A stretch of 64,000 nucleotides of DNA from Actinospineispora acaciae DSM 45401 (GCF_000620785.1 NZ_JIAI01000003.1:248001-312000), one strand, 5' to 3'. Positions 23,692 to 32,910 are shown, counted from the stretch's first letter. Made by a program: numbers and translations. The notes: generated from the sequence alone by a model not told the origin.

Positions 23692-24864
23692 GTGACCACT
23701 CACAGTGGACGTCACTTCCTGCAGATCCCCGGCCCGACCAACGTCCCGGACCGGGTGCTGCGGGCCATGTCCGCGCCGACCATCGACCACCGGGGCCCGG
23801 AGTTCGCCGCGCTGGTCCGTGAGCTGCTGCCGGCGCTGGGCCCGGTGTTCGGCACCGAACGGCCGGTGGTGATCTACCCGTCGTCCGGCACCGGGGCCTG
23901 GGAGGCGGCGCTGGTCAACACGCTGAGCCCCGGCGACCGGGTGCTCGCCAGCGAGACCGGGCACTTCGCCACGCTGTGGGCGAAGCTGGCCACCGGGCTG
24001 GGGCTGGACGTGGAGCTCATCCCCGGTGACTGGCGCCACGGCGCCGACCCGGACGCGATCGCCGACCGGCTGGCCGCCGACGAGGAGCACGCGATCAAGG
24101 CGGTCTGCGTGGTGCACAACGAGACGTCCACCGGCGTGACCAGCCGGGTGCCGGCGGTGCGGGCCGCGATGGACGCCGAGGCGCACCCGGCGCTGCTGCT
24201 GGTGGACACCATCTCCTCGCTGGCCTCCATCGACTACCGGCACGACGAGTGGGGCGTGGACGTCACGGTGGCCGGCTCGCAGAAGGGGCTGATGCTGCCG
24301 CCGGGGCTGGGCTTCAACGCGGTGAGCGCGAAGGCGCTGGCCGCCCACGCAGACGCTCGGCTGCCCCGGAGCTACTGGGACTGGACGCCGATCCTGGACG
24401 CGAACGCGAGCGGCGCCTTCCCGTACACACCGGCCACGAACCTGCTGTTCGGGCTGCGCGAGGCGCTGGCCATGCTGAACGAGGAGGGCCTGCCGGCGGT
24501 GTTCGCCCGCCACCAGCGCCACGGCGCGGCCACCCGGGCGGCGGTGCGCGCCTGGGGCCTGGAGGTGCTCTGCGCGGACGAGCGGGAACACTCCGGATCG
24601 CTGACCGCCGTGCTCCTGCCGAACGGCCACGACGCCGACGAGGTGCGCCGGGTCATCCTGGAGCGGTTCGACATGTCGCTGGGCTCCGGGCTGGGCAGGC
24701 TGGCCGGCACGGTGTTCCGGATCGGCCACCTCGGGCACTTCAACGACCTCACCCTGGCCGGCACGCTGTCCGGGGTGCAGATGGGGCTGCAACTGGCCGG
24801 GGTGCCGACCAAGCCGGGCGGTGTGGAGGCCGCGCTGGAGCTGCTGCGGGAGGCGGGGGAATGA
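23692..24864 (+). CDS. Serine-glyoxylate-type aminotransferase (class V)
   Basis: 390 residues from a GTG at 23692. PLP enzyme of the SGAT/AGT group: the start FLQIPGPTNVPDRVLRAMSA, the block VIYPSSGTGAWEAALVNTLS, and the PLP lysine in VAGSQKGLMLPPGLGFN (about residue 202) closely follow methylotroph serine-glyoxylate aminotransferases. It would convert serine plus glyoxylate to hydroxypyruvate plus glycine; ureidoglycine aminotransferase is a related alternative. The stop overlaps the start of the FAD/Fe-S dehydrogenase (ATGA), so the two probably work together in C2/C3 2-oxoacid metabolism. Probably under IclR control. Confidence 0.9.
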   Translation: MTTHSGRHFLQIPGPTNVPDRVLRAMSAPTIDHRGPEFAALVRELLPALGPVFGTERPVVIYPSSGTGAWEAALVNTLSPGDRVLASETGHFATLWAKLATGLGLDVELIPGDWRHGADPDAIADRLAADEEHAIKAVCVVHNETSTGVTSRVPAVRAAMDAEAHPALLLVDTISSLASIDYRHDEWGVDVTVAGSQKGLMLPPGLGFNAVSAKALAAHADARLPRSYWDWTPILDANASGAFPYTPATNLLFGLREALAMLNEEGLPAVFARHQRHGAATRAAVRAWGLEVLCADEREHSGSLTAVLLPNGHDADEVRRVILERFDMSLGSGLGRLAGTVFRIGHLGHFNDLTLAGTLSGVQMGLQLAGVPTKPGGVEAALELLREAGE

Positions 24865-27743
24865 CCGAGCTGGCGAACGCCCTGCGCCACGAGCTGGACG
24901 GCGAGGTCGCGTTCGACGACTACACCCGCCACCTCTACTCCCGCGACGCCAGCATGTACTCGATCACCCCGCGCGGGGTAGTCACGCCCCGGCACGCCGA
25001 CGACGTGGTCGCCGCGGTCACGCTGGCCGCCGAGCACGGCGTGCCGGTGCTGTCCCGGGGCGCCGGCACCAGCCTGGCCGGCCAGACCGTCGGCGACGCC
25101 CTGGTGCTGGACTTCTCCCGGCACATGAGGACGATCCTCTCGCTGGACCCGGACGCGAGGACGGCCCGGGTGCAGCCCGGCGTGGTGCAGGACCAGCTCA
25201 ACCGGGCGGCCGGCGCGCACGGGCTGATGTTCGGCCCGGACACCTCCACGTCCAACCGGGCCACCCTCGGCGGCATGATCGGCAACAACTCGGCGGGCAG
25301 CGGGTCGGTCCGCTACGGGATGACGATCGACCACGTGCGGGCGCTGGACGTGGTGCTCTCGGACGCCTCCCGTGCGGCGTTCGACCCGGCGTCGGAGAGC
25401 GCGCTCGGGGGTCGGATCCACCGCGAGCTGCCGGCGCTGGTGGAGAAGTACCGCGACGCGATCGACACCGGCTTCCCCGAGTTCTGGCGCCGCGCCGGCG
25501 GCTACCGGCTGGACCGTCTCGCGGGCGGCGAGCTGGACCTGGCCCGGTTCGTGGTCGGCTCGGAGGGCACCCTGGTGGTGGTCACCGAGGCGACCGTCGG
25601 GCTGGTGCCCAAGCCGAGCCGGACGGTGATCGCGGTCGGGCACTTCCGCTCCACCCAGGCCGCCATCGCCGCCACCGAGGACGCGCTGGCCTGCGACCCG
25701 TCGGCGGTGGAGCTGATGGACCGCACCATCCTGGACCTGTCCCGGGAGAAGATCGAGTACGCCGCGCTCGGCTCGATCCTGCACGACGACCCGGACGCGC
25801 TGCTGTTCGTCTCCTTCACCGGGGACGACACCGACGAGCTGCGCGGGAAGCTGGACCGGCTGGGCGCGCTGTGGGACCGGCACGGGCACGGCTACCACAC
25901 GCTGCTCGCCCAGACCCCCGAACAGCAGTCCGCGCTGCTCAAGGTCCGCAAGGCCGGGCTCGGGCTGCTGATGGCCGCCAGCACCGGGTCCAACCGCCCG
26001 CTCGCGTTCGTCGAGGACACCGCCGTGCCGCCGGAGCGGCTGGCCGACTACACCGCCCGGTTCGCCGCCGTGCTGGAGCGCCACGGCATGCGCGCCGGGT
26101 TCTACGGGCACTGCTCGGTGGGCTGCCTGCACATCCGGCCGTTCGTGGACCTGTCCCGCCCCGACGAGGTGGTACGGATGCGCGCGGTCGCCGAGGAGAT
26201 CCGCGACCTGGTCGTCGAGTTCGGCGGCGCCAACTCCTCCGAGCACGGCGACGGCCTGGCCCGCAGCGAGTTCAACCGCCACCTGTTCGGCGACCGGCTC
26301 TACGAGGCGATGCGCGAGGTCAAGCGGATCTTCGACCCGGACAACCTGCTGAACCCCGGCAAGATCGTCGACGCACCGTCGATGACGGACAACCTGCGCG
26401 ACGCCGCCCTCCCCCCGGCCCCGCCGCTGCGCACCGCGCTGGACTTCACGGTCATCTCCGGCGGCGCTGGACCCGACGGCATGCGCGGAGCCGCCGACAG
26501 GTGCATGAACATCGGCCTGTGCCGCAAGACCGACGCCGGCGTGATGTGCCCGTCCTACCAGGCCACCCGCCGCGAACAGGACTCCACCCGAGGCCGGGCC
26601 AACGCCCTGGTCAAGGCCCTCACCTCCACCAACCCCGCCGCCGCCCTGGCCGACTCACAACTGCACGACGTGCTCGACCTGTGCCTGATGTGCAAGGCCT
26701 GCGCCAGCGAGTGCCCGCTCTCGGTGGACATGGCCACCCTCAAGTCCGAAACCCTCCACCAAACGCACCAGACCCACGGCACGCCACTGCGTTCCCGCGT
26801 CTTCGCCGCCATCCGCACCCTCAACCGCCTCGGCGCCGCCACCGCCCCCCTCTCCAACCTCCCCGCTCGTCTCGCCGTCGCCCGCCGCCTGCTGGGAATC
26901 GCCCCCGCCCGCCCCCTCCCGAAGTTCGCCCGCCAAACCCTCCCCCGCTGGTATCACCGCAGGTCACAACCCGTGAGTGGTAAGCGGGGCTATAGCACCG
27001 CTTACCACTCACGGCCTTTGACCTGCACTTTTGTTGCGGACTCGTTCACGTCGTACACCGAGCCGGCGGTGGGGATCGCGGCGGTGGAGCTGTTGGAGCG
27101 GGCGGGCTGGCGCGTCGAGCTGGTGGACGGCGGGTGCTGCGGGCGGGCGGCGTACTCCAAGGGGCTGTTGGACAAGGCGAAGCGGCAGGCGTCCGGGCTG
27201 GTCGACGCGCTGGACGGGCCGAGCGACGGACCGATCGTGGGGGTCGAGCCGTCGTGCCTGCTCACGCTGCGCGCCGAGCACCGGGCGCTGCTGGGCGCGG
27301 ACGACCAGAGGGTTTCGCGGGTGGCCGGGCGGGCGCGGCTGGTGGAGGAGCTGCTGGTCGAGGCCGTCGAGGACGGGTCGCTGAGGCTGGGCGCGGACAC
27401 CTGGCCGGCCGGGCGGCGGATCCTGTTCCACGGGCACTGCCACCAGAAGGCGGAGGTGGGCACGGCGGCCACCGTGGAGCTGCTGCGGCGGATCCCGGGT
27501 GCGGAGGTCGTCGAGCTGGACGCCGGGTGCTGCGGGATGGCCGGCTCGTTCGGCTTCGAGGCCGAGCACTACGACGTGTCGATGACGATCGGCGAGGACC
27601 GGCTGTTCCCGGCCGTGCGCGCCGAGCCGGCGGACACCGTCGTGGCCGCCACCGGGGTGTCCTGCCGCCAGCAGATCGCGCACGGCACCACCCGCCGCGC
27701 CTGGCACCCCGTCGAGCTGGTCCGGGCGGCGCTCACGGAGTGA
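24861..27743 (+). CDS. FAD- and Fe-S-binding D-2-hydroxyacid dehydrogenase with in-frame palindrome
   Basis: 960 residues. FAD_binding_4 domain (about 35-175: VPVLSRGAGTSLAGQ, GPDTSTSNRATLGGMIGNNS), C-terminal FAD-oxidase domain to about 520, two ferredoxin-like cysteine clusters (CMNIGLCRKTDAGVMCPSY near 548; CLMCKACASECP near 608), and two CCG domains (DGGCCGRAAYSKG near 757; HCHQKAE then DAGCCGMAGSFGFE near 890). This is the D-lactate/glycolate dehydrogenase class feeding electrons to the respiratory chain. Residues about 704-718 are encoded by a 44-bp palindromic element (26971-27014) placed in the linker between the Fe-S and CCG parts without breaking the frame. Glycolate oxidation to glyoxylate would serve the upstream aminotransferase. 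Confidence 0.88.
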   Translation: MTELANALRHELDGEVAFDDYTRHLYSRDASMYSITPRGVVTPRHADDVVAAVTLAAEHGVPVLSRGAGTSLAGQTVGDALVLDFSRHMRTILSLDPDARTARVQPGVVQDQLNRAAGAHGLMFGPDTSTSNRATLGGMIGNNSAGSGSVRYGMTIDHVRALDVVLSDASRAAFDPASESALGGRIHRELPALVEKYRDAIDTGFPEFWRRAGGYRLDRLAGGELDLARFVVGSEGTLVVVTEATVGLVPKPSRTVIAVGHFRSTQAAIAATEDALACDPSAVELMDRTILDLSREKIEYAALGSILHDDPDALLFVSFTGDDTDELRGKLDRLGALWDRHGHGYHTLLAQTPEQQSALLKVRKAGLGLLMAASTGSNRPLAFVEDTAVPPERLADYTARFAAVLERHGMRAGFYGHCSVGCLHIRPFVDLSRPDEVVRMRAVAEEIRDLVVEFGGANSSEHGDGLARSEFNRHLFGDRLYEAMREVKRIFDPDNLLNPGKIVDAPSMTDNLRDAALPPAPPLRTALDFTVISGGAGPDGMRGAADRCMNIGLCRKTDAGVMCPSYQATRREQDSTRGRANALVKALTSTNPAAALADSQLHDVLDLCLMCKACASECPLSVDMATLKSETLHQTHQTHGTPLRSRVFAAIRTLNRLGAATAPLSNLPARLAVARRLLGIAPARPLPKFARQTLPRWYHRRSQPVSGKRGYSTAYHSRPLTCTFVADSFTSYTEPAVGIAAVELLERAGWRVELVDGGCCGRAAYSKGLLDKAKRQASGLVDALDGPSDGPIVGVEPSCLLTLRAEHRALLGADDQRVSRVAGRARLVEELLVEAVEDGSLRLGADTWPAGRRILFHGHCHQKAEVGTAATVELLRRIPGAEVVELDAGCCGMAGSFGFEAEHYDVSMTIGEDRLFPAVRAEPADTVVAATGVSCRQQIAHGTTRRAWHPVELVRAALTE
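26971..27014. repeat. 44-bp palindromic element, copy B (inside a gene)
   Basis: Ends CCGTGAGTGG and CCACTCACGG, inner stem TAAGCGGG / ACCGCTTA, fully palindromic centre GCTATAGC. It lies in frame in the FAD/Fe-S dehydrogenase gene. Here an outer 8-bp inverted repeat GCAGGTCA (26959-26966) / TGACCTGC (27019-27026) is also present, four bases from each end, giving a 68-bp symmetrical structure. Confidence 0.85.
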
Positions 27744-27754
27744 CACGGCGAGCG

Positions 27755-27979
27755 TCAGGCGGCGAGCAGGGCGCGGCCGGTCGGGGTGAGCCGGACCGCG
27801 CCCGGGCCGCCGCCGGTGGCGATCAGGCCGGCCCTGGCCAGCCGGGCGCCGACGAACTGGTCGGAGATCCCGATGCCGTCCACCGCCAGCAGCCCGCCCA
27901 GCTTCGCGGACAGCTCGCACCGCCCGGCCGCCACCGCCCGCAGCACCGCCCGGTCCCGTGAGCTGATCGTCCCTGTCAT
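27755..27979 (-). CDS. Small winged-helix-like protein
   Basis: 74 residues from the ATG at 27979 with a strong GGAGGGGGCGG upstream. The sequence has the rhythm of a compact winged helix: SSRDRAVLRAVAAGRCELS, GISDQFVGARLARAGLI, GGGPGAVRLTPTGRALLAA. I cannot assign a family. Actinomycetes carry many such small possible regulators. It follows the LysR gene (stop at 28084) on the same strand, 104 bp downstream, and converges with the dehydrogenase gene, whose stop is 11 bases away. Confidence 0.65.
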   Translation of the reverse strand: MTGTISSRDRAVLRAVAAGRCELSAKLGGLLAVDGIGISDQFVGARLARAGLIATGGGPGAVRLTPTGRALLAA

Positions 27980-28083
27980 GATGTCCGCCCCCTCCGGTCG
28001 GGCTCGGCAACCTTCTATCTGGTCGTCGAACGGATAGACCGGAAACAGACACCTCGCGAACCGGGTCGGCCGATCCGTATCGG

Positions 28084-29025
28084 TCAAGCCCGGCGCGACC
28101 GGGCGTGCTCCGGGCTGAGCACGTCCGGTTCCGGGGTGGCCAGCGCCAGCCGCAGGAACTGCTGCGCCTGCGGGGACGGCCGGTCCGCGCGCCGGCGCAG
28201 CACGGCGGTCTCCACCACCGGCACGTGCCGCGACAGTGGGCGCGCCACCACGTCCGCACCCACCAACCGGCGCACCGACGCGGGCAGCACCGACACCCCC
28301 AGCCCGGCCCCGACCAGCGCGACCACCGTGTGCACCAGCCCCACCTCGCGCAGCGTCGGCTCGAACCCGGACAACCGGCAGGCACCCTGCAGGTGCGGCC
28401 GCAGCCCGCCCCAGGTCGCCGGCGCCGGGGTCAGGAAGGTCTGGTCGGCCAGCGCGGCCAGGTCCACCAGCTCGCCCACGCCGGCGGCCAGCGCCCGGGG
28501 CAGCACCGCCACCAGCGGTTCCCGGTGCAGCACGGCGACGTCCAGGTCCTGGCCGTGCACCGGCCCCGCGCCGGGCGGCGGCAGGTACACCACGCCGAGG
28601 TCGGCGCGCCGCGCGCGGACGTGCTCCACCACGGCGTCCGGGCCGTCCTCCACGAAGTCGACCGCCACGTCCGGGTGGTCGGCGTGGAAACGGCGGAGCA
28701 GGTCGGCGAGCACCGTCCACACCGTGGCGGAGACGAATGCGCAGGTCAGCCGGCCGGCCCTGCCTTCGCCGAGGCGGCGCACCGAGTCGGTGGCGGTGTC
28801 CATCCCGGCGAGCAGCCGCCGCGCGTGCTCGAGCAGGTGCGCGCCGGCCTCGGTGAGGTCCACCCCGCGCCGGTGCCTGACCAGCAACGTCACCCCGAGC
28901 TCGTGCTCCAGCCTGGCCAGCTGCGCGGACAGCGGCGGCTGGGTGAGGTGCAGCCGGGCCGCCGCGCGGGTCACCGAACGCTCCTCGGCGACCACGACGA
29001 AGTAGCGCAGCTGGCGCAGGTCCAT
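28084..29025 (-). CDS. LysR-family regulator of the hydroxyquinol operon
   Basis: 313 residues. HTH at 1-60 (MDLRQLRYFVVVAEERSVTR, then AAARLHLTQPPLSAQLARLE), with a full effector domain. The pairing and the orientation opposite to the maleylacetate reductase gene, 105 bp apart, are those of LysR activators of aromatic catabolism such as the CatR/BenM/ClcR type. The start codon lies in a palindrome CCATAC-N6-GTATGG (29022-29039). The likely inducer is a pathway intermediate. Confidence 0.92.
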   Translation of the reverse strand: MDLRQLRYFVVVAEERSVTRAAARLHLTQPPLSAQLARLEHELGVTLLVRHRRGVDLTEAGAHLLEHARRLLAGMDTATDSVRRLGEGRAGRLTCAFVSATVWTVLADLLRRFHADHPDVAVDFVEDGPDAVVEHVRARRADLGVVYLPPPGAGPVHGQDLDVAVLHREPLVAVLPRALAAGVGELVDLAALADQTFLTPAPATWGGLRPHLQGACRLSGFEPTLREVGLVHTVVALVGAGLGVSVLPASVRRLVGADVVARPLSRHVPVVETAVLRRRADRPSPQAQQFLRLALATPEPDVLSPEHARSRRA

Positions 29026-29039
29026 ACATCATCGTATGG
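29022..29039. promoter_or_regulatory. Palindrome over the LysR start codon
   Basis: CCATAC-ATCATC-GTATGG, six-base perfect arms, including the LysR ATG. A LysR binding site in the divergent promoter, or an autoregulatory site, is likely. Confidence 0.5.
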
Positions 29040-29130
29040 CTAGCAGTCGAAACAAGTATTAGACATATGACTGATCGACAACGAACCTAGAAGGGCTCCC
29101 AACGAGCCCGACGACGCGGTCGGAGGCCCC

Positions 29131-30231
29131 GTGCTCCAGGACGAATCCCGAGAGTTCAGCTACGAAGCGCTGCCCGGCCGGGTGGTGTTCGGCCCCGGCA
29201 TCGCGCGCCGCGAGCTGGCGGCCGAGGTGGACCGGCTCGGCGGCGCGCGGGTGCTGCTGATCGCCACCGAGCGGGGCGCGACGCTGGCCCGCGAGCTGGC
29301 CGAACCGCTGGGCGGGCGGGTGGTCGCGGAGTTCACCAACGTCCGCCAGCACGTGCCGCTGCCGATCGCCGAGGAGGCTCGCAAGCTGGCCGCCGAGGTG
29401 GGCGCGGACACGCTGCTCTGCGTCGGCGGCGGCGCCGTCACCGGGACCGCCAAGGCGGTGGCGTTCACCTCCCGGCTGCCGATCCTCGCGGTGCCCACCA
29501 CGTACTCCGGCTCCGAGGTCACGTCCTCGTGGGGGATGACCACCGGGTCCCGCAAGGCCGTCCGGATCGACCCGCAGGTGCTGCCGAGGACGGTGGTCTA
29601 CGACCCCGAGCTCACGCTGGACCTGCCCGCCGAGATCACCTCCACCAGCGGGTTCAACGCGCTCGCGCACTGCGTGGAGGCGTTCTGGGCGAGCGGGCGC
29701 AACCCGATCTCGTCGCTGGTCGCCGAGGAGGGCATCCGCGCGCTGGCCGCCGGGCTGCCCGCCGTTCACCGCGCGCCGCGCGACCCGGGAGGGCGAGCCG
29801 AGCTGCTCTACGGCGCCTACCTGGCCGGATCCGCGCTGGCGGTCGCCGGCTCCGGGCTGCACCACAAGATCTGCCACGCGCTCGGCGGCGCCTACGACCT
29901 GCCGCACGCACAGACCCACGCCATCGTGCTGCCTCGGGTGATGGCGTTCAACGCCCCGGCCGCCCCTGACTCGGCCCGCCGCATCGCCCGCGCGCTCGGC
30001 GTGGACGACCCGGCGAAGGGCCTGCGCGAGCTGTCCGCCGAGCTGGGCATCCCGGCCGGCCTGCGCACCCTGGGCATGACCGAGGACCAGGTGGACGAGG
30101 CCGCCGCGCTGGTGGAGCCCTCGGTGCCGGCGACCAACCCGCGCCGGGCCGACCGGGCCGCGCTGCGCGAGATCATCCACGCCGCGTGGGCCGGCGCGGC
30201 GTACACCGAACCCGCCGCAACCAAGGGGTAG
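29131..30231 (+). CDS. Maleylacetate reductase
   Basis: 366 residues from a GTG at 29131 with CGGAGG upstream. Iron-containing-alcohol-dehydrogenase fold: NAD-binding LLCVGGGAVTGTAKA, then VPTTYSGSEVTSSWGM, and the HHKICHALGGAYDLPHAQTH block with HALGG-x-x-DLPHA characteristic of maleylacetate reductases. It reduces maleylacetate to 3-oxoadipate with NAD(P)H, the last dedicated step of the hydroxyquinol pathway. First gene of the plus-strand operon; two bases separate it from the dioxygenase start. Confidence 0.93.
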   Translation: MLQDESREFSYEALPGRVVFGPGIARRELAAEVDRLGGARVLLIATERGATLARELAEPLGGRVVAEFTNVRQHVPLPIAEEARKLAAEVGADTLLCVGGGAVTGTAKAVAFTSRLPILAVPTTYSGSEVTSSWGMTTGSRKAVRIDPQVLPRTVVYDPELTLDLPAEITSTSGFNALAHCVEAFWASGRNPISSLVAEEGIRALAAGLPAVHRAPRDPGGRAELLYGAYLAGSALAVAGSGLHHKICHALGGAYDLPHAQTHAIVLPRVMAFNAPAAPDSARRIARALGVDDPAKGLRELSAELGIPAGLRTLGMTEDQVDEAAALVEPSVPATNPRRADRAALREIIHAAWAGAAYTEPAATKG

Positions 30232-30233
30232 CC

Positions 30234-31103
30234 ATGACCGACGACCAAGCCGCCCGCGAGCAGGCCGTCACCGACCGGGTGCTGGCCAGCTTCGACAACG
30301 CCCCGTCCGAGCGCTACCGCGAGGTGATGCGCAGCCTCATCAGCCACCTGCACGGCTTCGCCCGCGAGGTGCGGCTGACCCAGGAGGAATGGGACGCCGC
30401 CATCGCGTTCCTGACCAGGGTCGGGCACATCACCGACGACCGGCGTCAGGAGTTCATCCTGCTCTCCGACGTGCTCGGGCTGTCCATGCTGACGGTCGGC
30501 ATCAACGCCCCCGCGTCGGCCGGCGCCACCGAGTCGACGGTGTTCGGCCCGTTCTTCGTCGAGGACGCGCCGGAGATCCCGCTCGGCGGCGACATCGCCC
30601 AGGGCGCCAAGGGCGTGCCCTGCTACGTCGAGGGCACCGTCCGCTCCACCGACGGCAGCCCGCTGCCCGGCGCCCGGATCGACGCCTGGGAGTCCGACGA
30701 GGACGGCTTCTACGACGTGCAGTACGAGGGCGAGGTGACGGCCGGGCGGGGCTGGCTGCGCGCCGGGGAGAACGGCGAGTACCGGTTCTGGTCGGTGAAG
30801 CCCTCGGCGTACGGGATCCCGGACGACGGCCCGGTGGGCGAGCTGCTCGCCGCCGGCGGCCGAGGCACGATGCGCCCGGCGCACCTGCACTTCAAGGTCA
30901 CCGCGCCCGGGCACCGCACGCTGATCACCCACGTGTTCGTGGCCGGCGACAAGTACCTGGCCGAGGACGTCGTGTTCGGCGTCAAGGACAGCCTGGTCGC
31001 CGAGTTCGCCGAGCACGACGGCGGCACCGCCCCGGACGGCTCGCCGCGCGACGGCCGCTGGGCACACCTGCGCTTCGACCTCACCCTGGCGCCCATGTCA
31101 TGA
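30234..31103 (+). CDS. Hydroxyquinol 1,2-dioxygenase (intradiol)
   Basis: 289 residues from the ATG at 30234. N-terminal helical linker/dimer domain (about 1-100) then the intradiol beta-sandwich. Non-heme Fe(III) ligands are visible: Tyr in GFYDVQYEGEVT, Tyr in PSAYGIPDDGPVG, and two His in MRPAHLHFKVTAPG. It cleaves hydroxyquinol to maleylacetate. Adjacent maleylacetate reductase and a phenol hydroxylase support hydroxyquinol rather than catechol as substrate, although catechol dioxygenases share the fold. The stop overlaps the hydroxylase start (ATGA). Confidence 0.92.
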   Translation: MTDDQAAREQAVTDRVLASFDNAPSERYREVMRSLISHLHGFAREVRLTQEEWDAAIAFLTRVGHITDDRRQEFILLSDVLGLSMLTVGINAPASAGATESTVFGPFFVEDAPEIPLGGDIAQGAKGVPCYVEGTVRSTDGSPLPGARIDAWESDEDGFYDVQYEGEVTAGRGWLRAGENGEYRFWSVKPSAYGIPDDGPVGELLAAGGRGTMRPAHLHFKVTAPGHRTLITHVFVAGDKYLAEDVVFGVKDSLVAEFAEHDGGTAPDGSPRDGRWAHLRFDLTLAPMS

Positions 31104-32872
31104 GCACGCCCGACCTGGACACCGACGTCCTGGTCATCGGCAGCGGCCCGGCCGGGGCGGGCGCCGCGCTCGCCCTGGCCACCCTCGGCGTCGACCACCT
31201 GGTGATCACCAAGTACCGCTGGACGGCGAACACCCCCCGCGCGCACATCACCAACCAGCGCACCGTGGAGATCTTCCGCGACCTGGGCATCGAGGCGGAC
31301 GTGCTGGCCCAGGGCACCGAGCACAAGCTCATGGGCGACACGGTGTTCTGCACCAGCCTGGCCGGCGAGGAGATCGGCCGGGTCCGCACCTGGGGCACCC
31401 ACCCGGCGCGGGAGGCGGACTACACGCTGGCCAGCCCGTCGCCGAACTGCGACATCCCGCAGACGCTGCTGGAGCCGATCCTGATCGGGCACGCCGCCTC
31501 GCGCGGCAGCCGGATCCGGTTCGACACCGAGTACCTCGGGCTCGACCAGGACCCCGACGGCGTCACCGTCCGCGTCCGCGACCGGATCAACGGCCGCGAG
31601 TCGCGGATCCGGGCGCGCTACGTGCTCGGCGCGGACGGCGGGCGCTCGCAGGTGGCCGCCGACGTCGGCCTGCCGTTCGAGGGCCGGATGGACGTCGCCG
31701 GCAGCATGAACATCGTCTTCCACGCCGACCTGTCCGCGTACGTGGAGCACCGCCCGAGCGTGCTGTACTGGGTGCTGCAGCCCGGCGCGGACATCGGCGG
31801 GATCGGGCTCGGCCTGGTGCGGATGGTCCGGCCGTGGAACGAGTGGCTGATCGTCTGGGGTTACGACATCAACCAGCCGCCGCCGGACGTGGACGACGAG
31901 ATGGCCACCAAGATCGTCCACGAGCTGGTCGGCGACAAGAGCATCCCGGTGACCATCCGCTCCACGTCTCTCTGGGGCAACAACAAGTGCTACGCCACCC
32001 GGTACCGCGCCGGGCGGGTGTTCTGCCTCGGCGACGCCGTGCACCGGCACCCGCCGTCGAACGGGCTGGGCTCCAACACCTCCGTCCAGGACGCCTACAA
32101 CCTGGCCTGGAAGCTGGCCTACGTGCTGCGCGGCGTGGCCGGCGAGGCCCTGCTGGACTCCTACGACGCCGAGCGCGCGCCGATCGGGCGGCAGATCGTG
32201 CTGCGGGCGAACAAGAGCATCGAGGAGTTCGGGCCGATCTTCGCCGCGCTCGGCCTGACCGACACCGGCGACCCGGAGCTGATGCGCGCCCGCATCGCCG
32301 CCCGCGCGGACGACACCCCGGAGGCGGCCCGGCGGCGGGCGGAGCTGCGCGCGGCGCTGGAGCTCAAGGACTACGAGTTCAACGCGCACGGCGTGGAGCT
32401 GGGCCAGCGGTACGCCGCGTCGGCCGGCGGCGCGGTGGCCGCCGACGGCACGCCCGAGCCCGCCTACACCCGCGACCCCGAGCTGTACTACCACCCCACC
32501 ACCTGGCCCGGCGCGCGCCTGCCGCACGTCTGGCTGGCCGACCGCGCCGGCCACAAGGTGAGCACCCACGACCTGGCCGGCAACGGGCGGTTCACCCTGC
32601 TCACCGGCATCTCCGGGCAGTCCTGGGCGGACGCGGCGGCCGAGGTTGCCGACGAGCTGGGCATCGAGATCGCCGCGCACGTGATCGGCCCCGGCCGCCC
32701 GTACATCGACGTCTACGAGGACTGGTCGCGCGCCCGCGAGGTCGCCGAGGACGGCTGCGTCCTGGTCCGCCCCGACGCCCACGTGGCCTGGCGCTCCGCC
32801 ACCCTGCCCGACAACCCGCCCGCCGACCTCCGCCGCGCCCTGACCACCGTTCTCGCACGTCAGACCCCGTGA
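31100..32872 (+). CDS. TfdB-like FAD-dependent phenol hydroxylase
   Basis: 590 residues, the full length of the 2,4-dichlorophenol 6-monooxygenase group. GSGPAGAGAALALATLGVDH (FAD GxGxxG), ITKYRWTANTPRAHITNQRT, and the GD motif FCLGDAVHRHPPSNGLGSNT are all close to TfdB. The enzyme ortho-hydroxylates a phenol with NAD(P)H and O2. In a hydroxyquinol operon the natural substrate is probably resorcinol or another 1,3-dihydroxybenzene. The stop TGA (32870-32872) lies in the left end of a 44-bp palindrome. Confidence 0.92.
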   Translation: MSTPDLDTDVLVIGSGPAGAGAALALATLGVDHLVITKYRWTANTPRAHITNQRTVEIFRDLGIEADVLAQGTEHKLMGDTVFCTSLAGEEIGRVRTWGTHPAREADYTLASPSPNCDIPQTLLEPILIGHAASRGSRIRFDTEYLGLDQDPDGVTVRVRDRINGRESRIRARYVLGADGGRSQVAADVGLPFEGRMDVAGSMNIVFHADLSAYVEHRPSVLYWVLQPGADIGGIGLGLVRMVRPWNEWLIVWGYDINQPPPDVDDEMATKIVHELVGDKSIPVTIRSTSLWGNNKCYATRYRAGRVFCLGDAVHRHPPSNGLGSNTSVQDAYNLAWKLAYVLRGVAGEALLDSYDAERAPIGRQIVLRANKSIEEFGPIFAALGLTDTGDPELMRARIAARADDTPEAARRRAELRAALELKDYEFNAHGVELGQRYAASAGGAVAADGTPEPAYTRDPELYYHPTTWPGARLPHVWLADRAGHKVSTHDLAGNGRFTLLTGISGQSWADAAAEVADELGIEIAAHVIGPGRPYIDVYEDWSRAREVAEDGCVLVRPDAHVAWRSATLPDNPPADLRRALTTVLARQTP

Positions 32873-32910
32873 GTGGCTAGGGGCGCCATAGCACCCCTAG
32901 CCACTCACGG
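32867..32910. repeat. 44-bp palindromic element, copy C
   Basis: Ends CCGTGAGTGG / CCACTCACGG, inner stem CTAGGGGC / ACCCCTAG, centre GCCATAGC. It contains the hydroxylase stop codon; the right flank is GTCC-TGACC, then the AAGGAG site of the next gene. A left-flank GTCA also mirrors the right TGACC. Confidence 0.85.

Noticed and set aside
24249..24860. Upstream extension of the FAD/Fe-S dehydrogenase frame
   Set aside because: It is a shadow of the aminotransferase gene; the ATG at 24861 overlapping that stop gives the proper N-terminus.
26941..27060. Split of the FAD/Fe-S gene into two genes at the palindrome
   Set aside because: No stop codon in frame, no ribosome site and no good start after the element; the single frame carries all expected domains in order.
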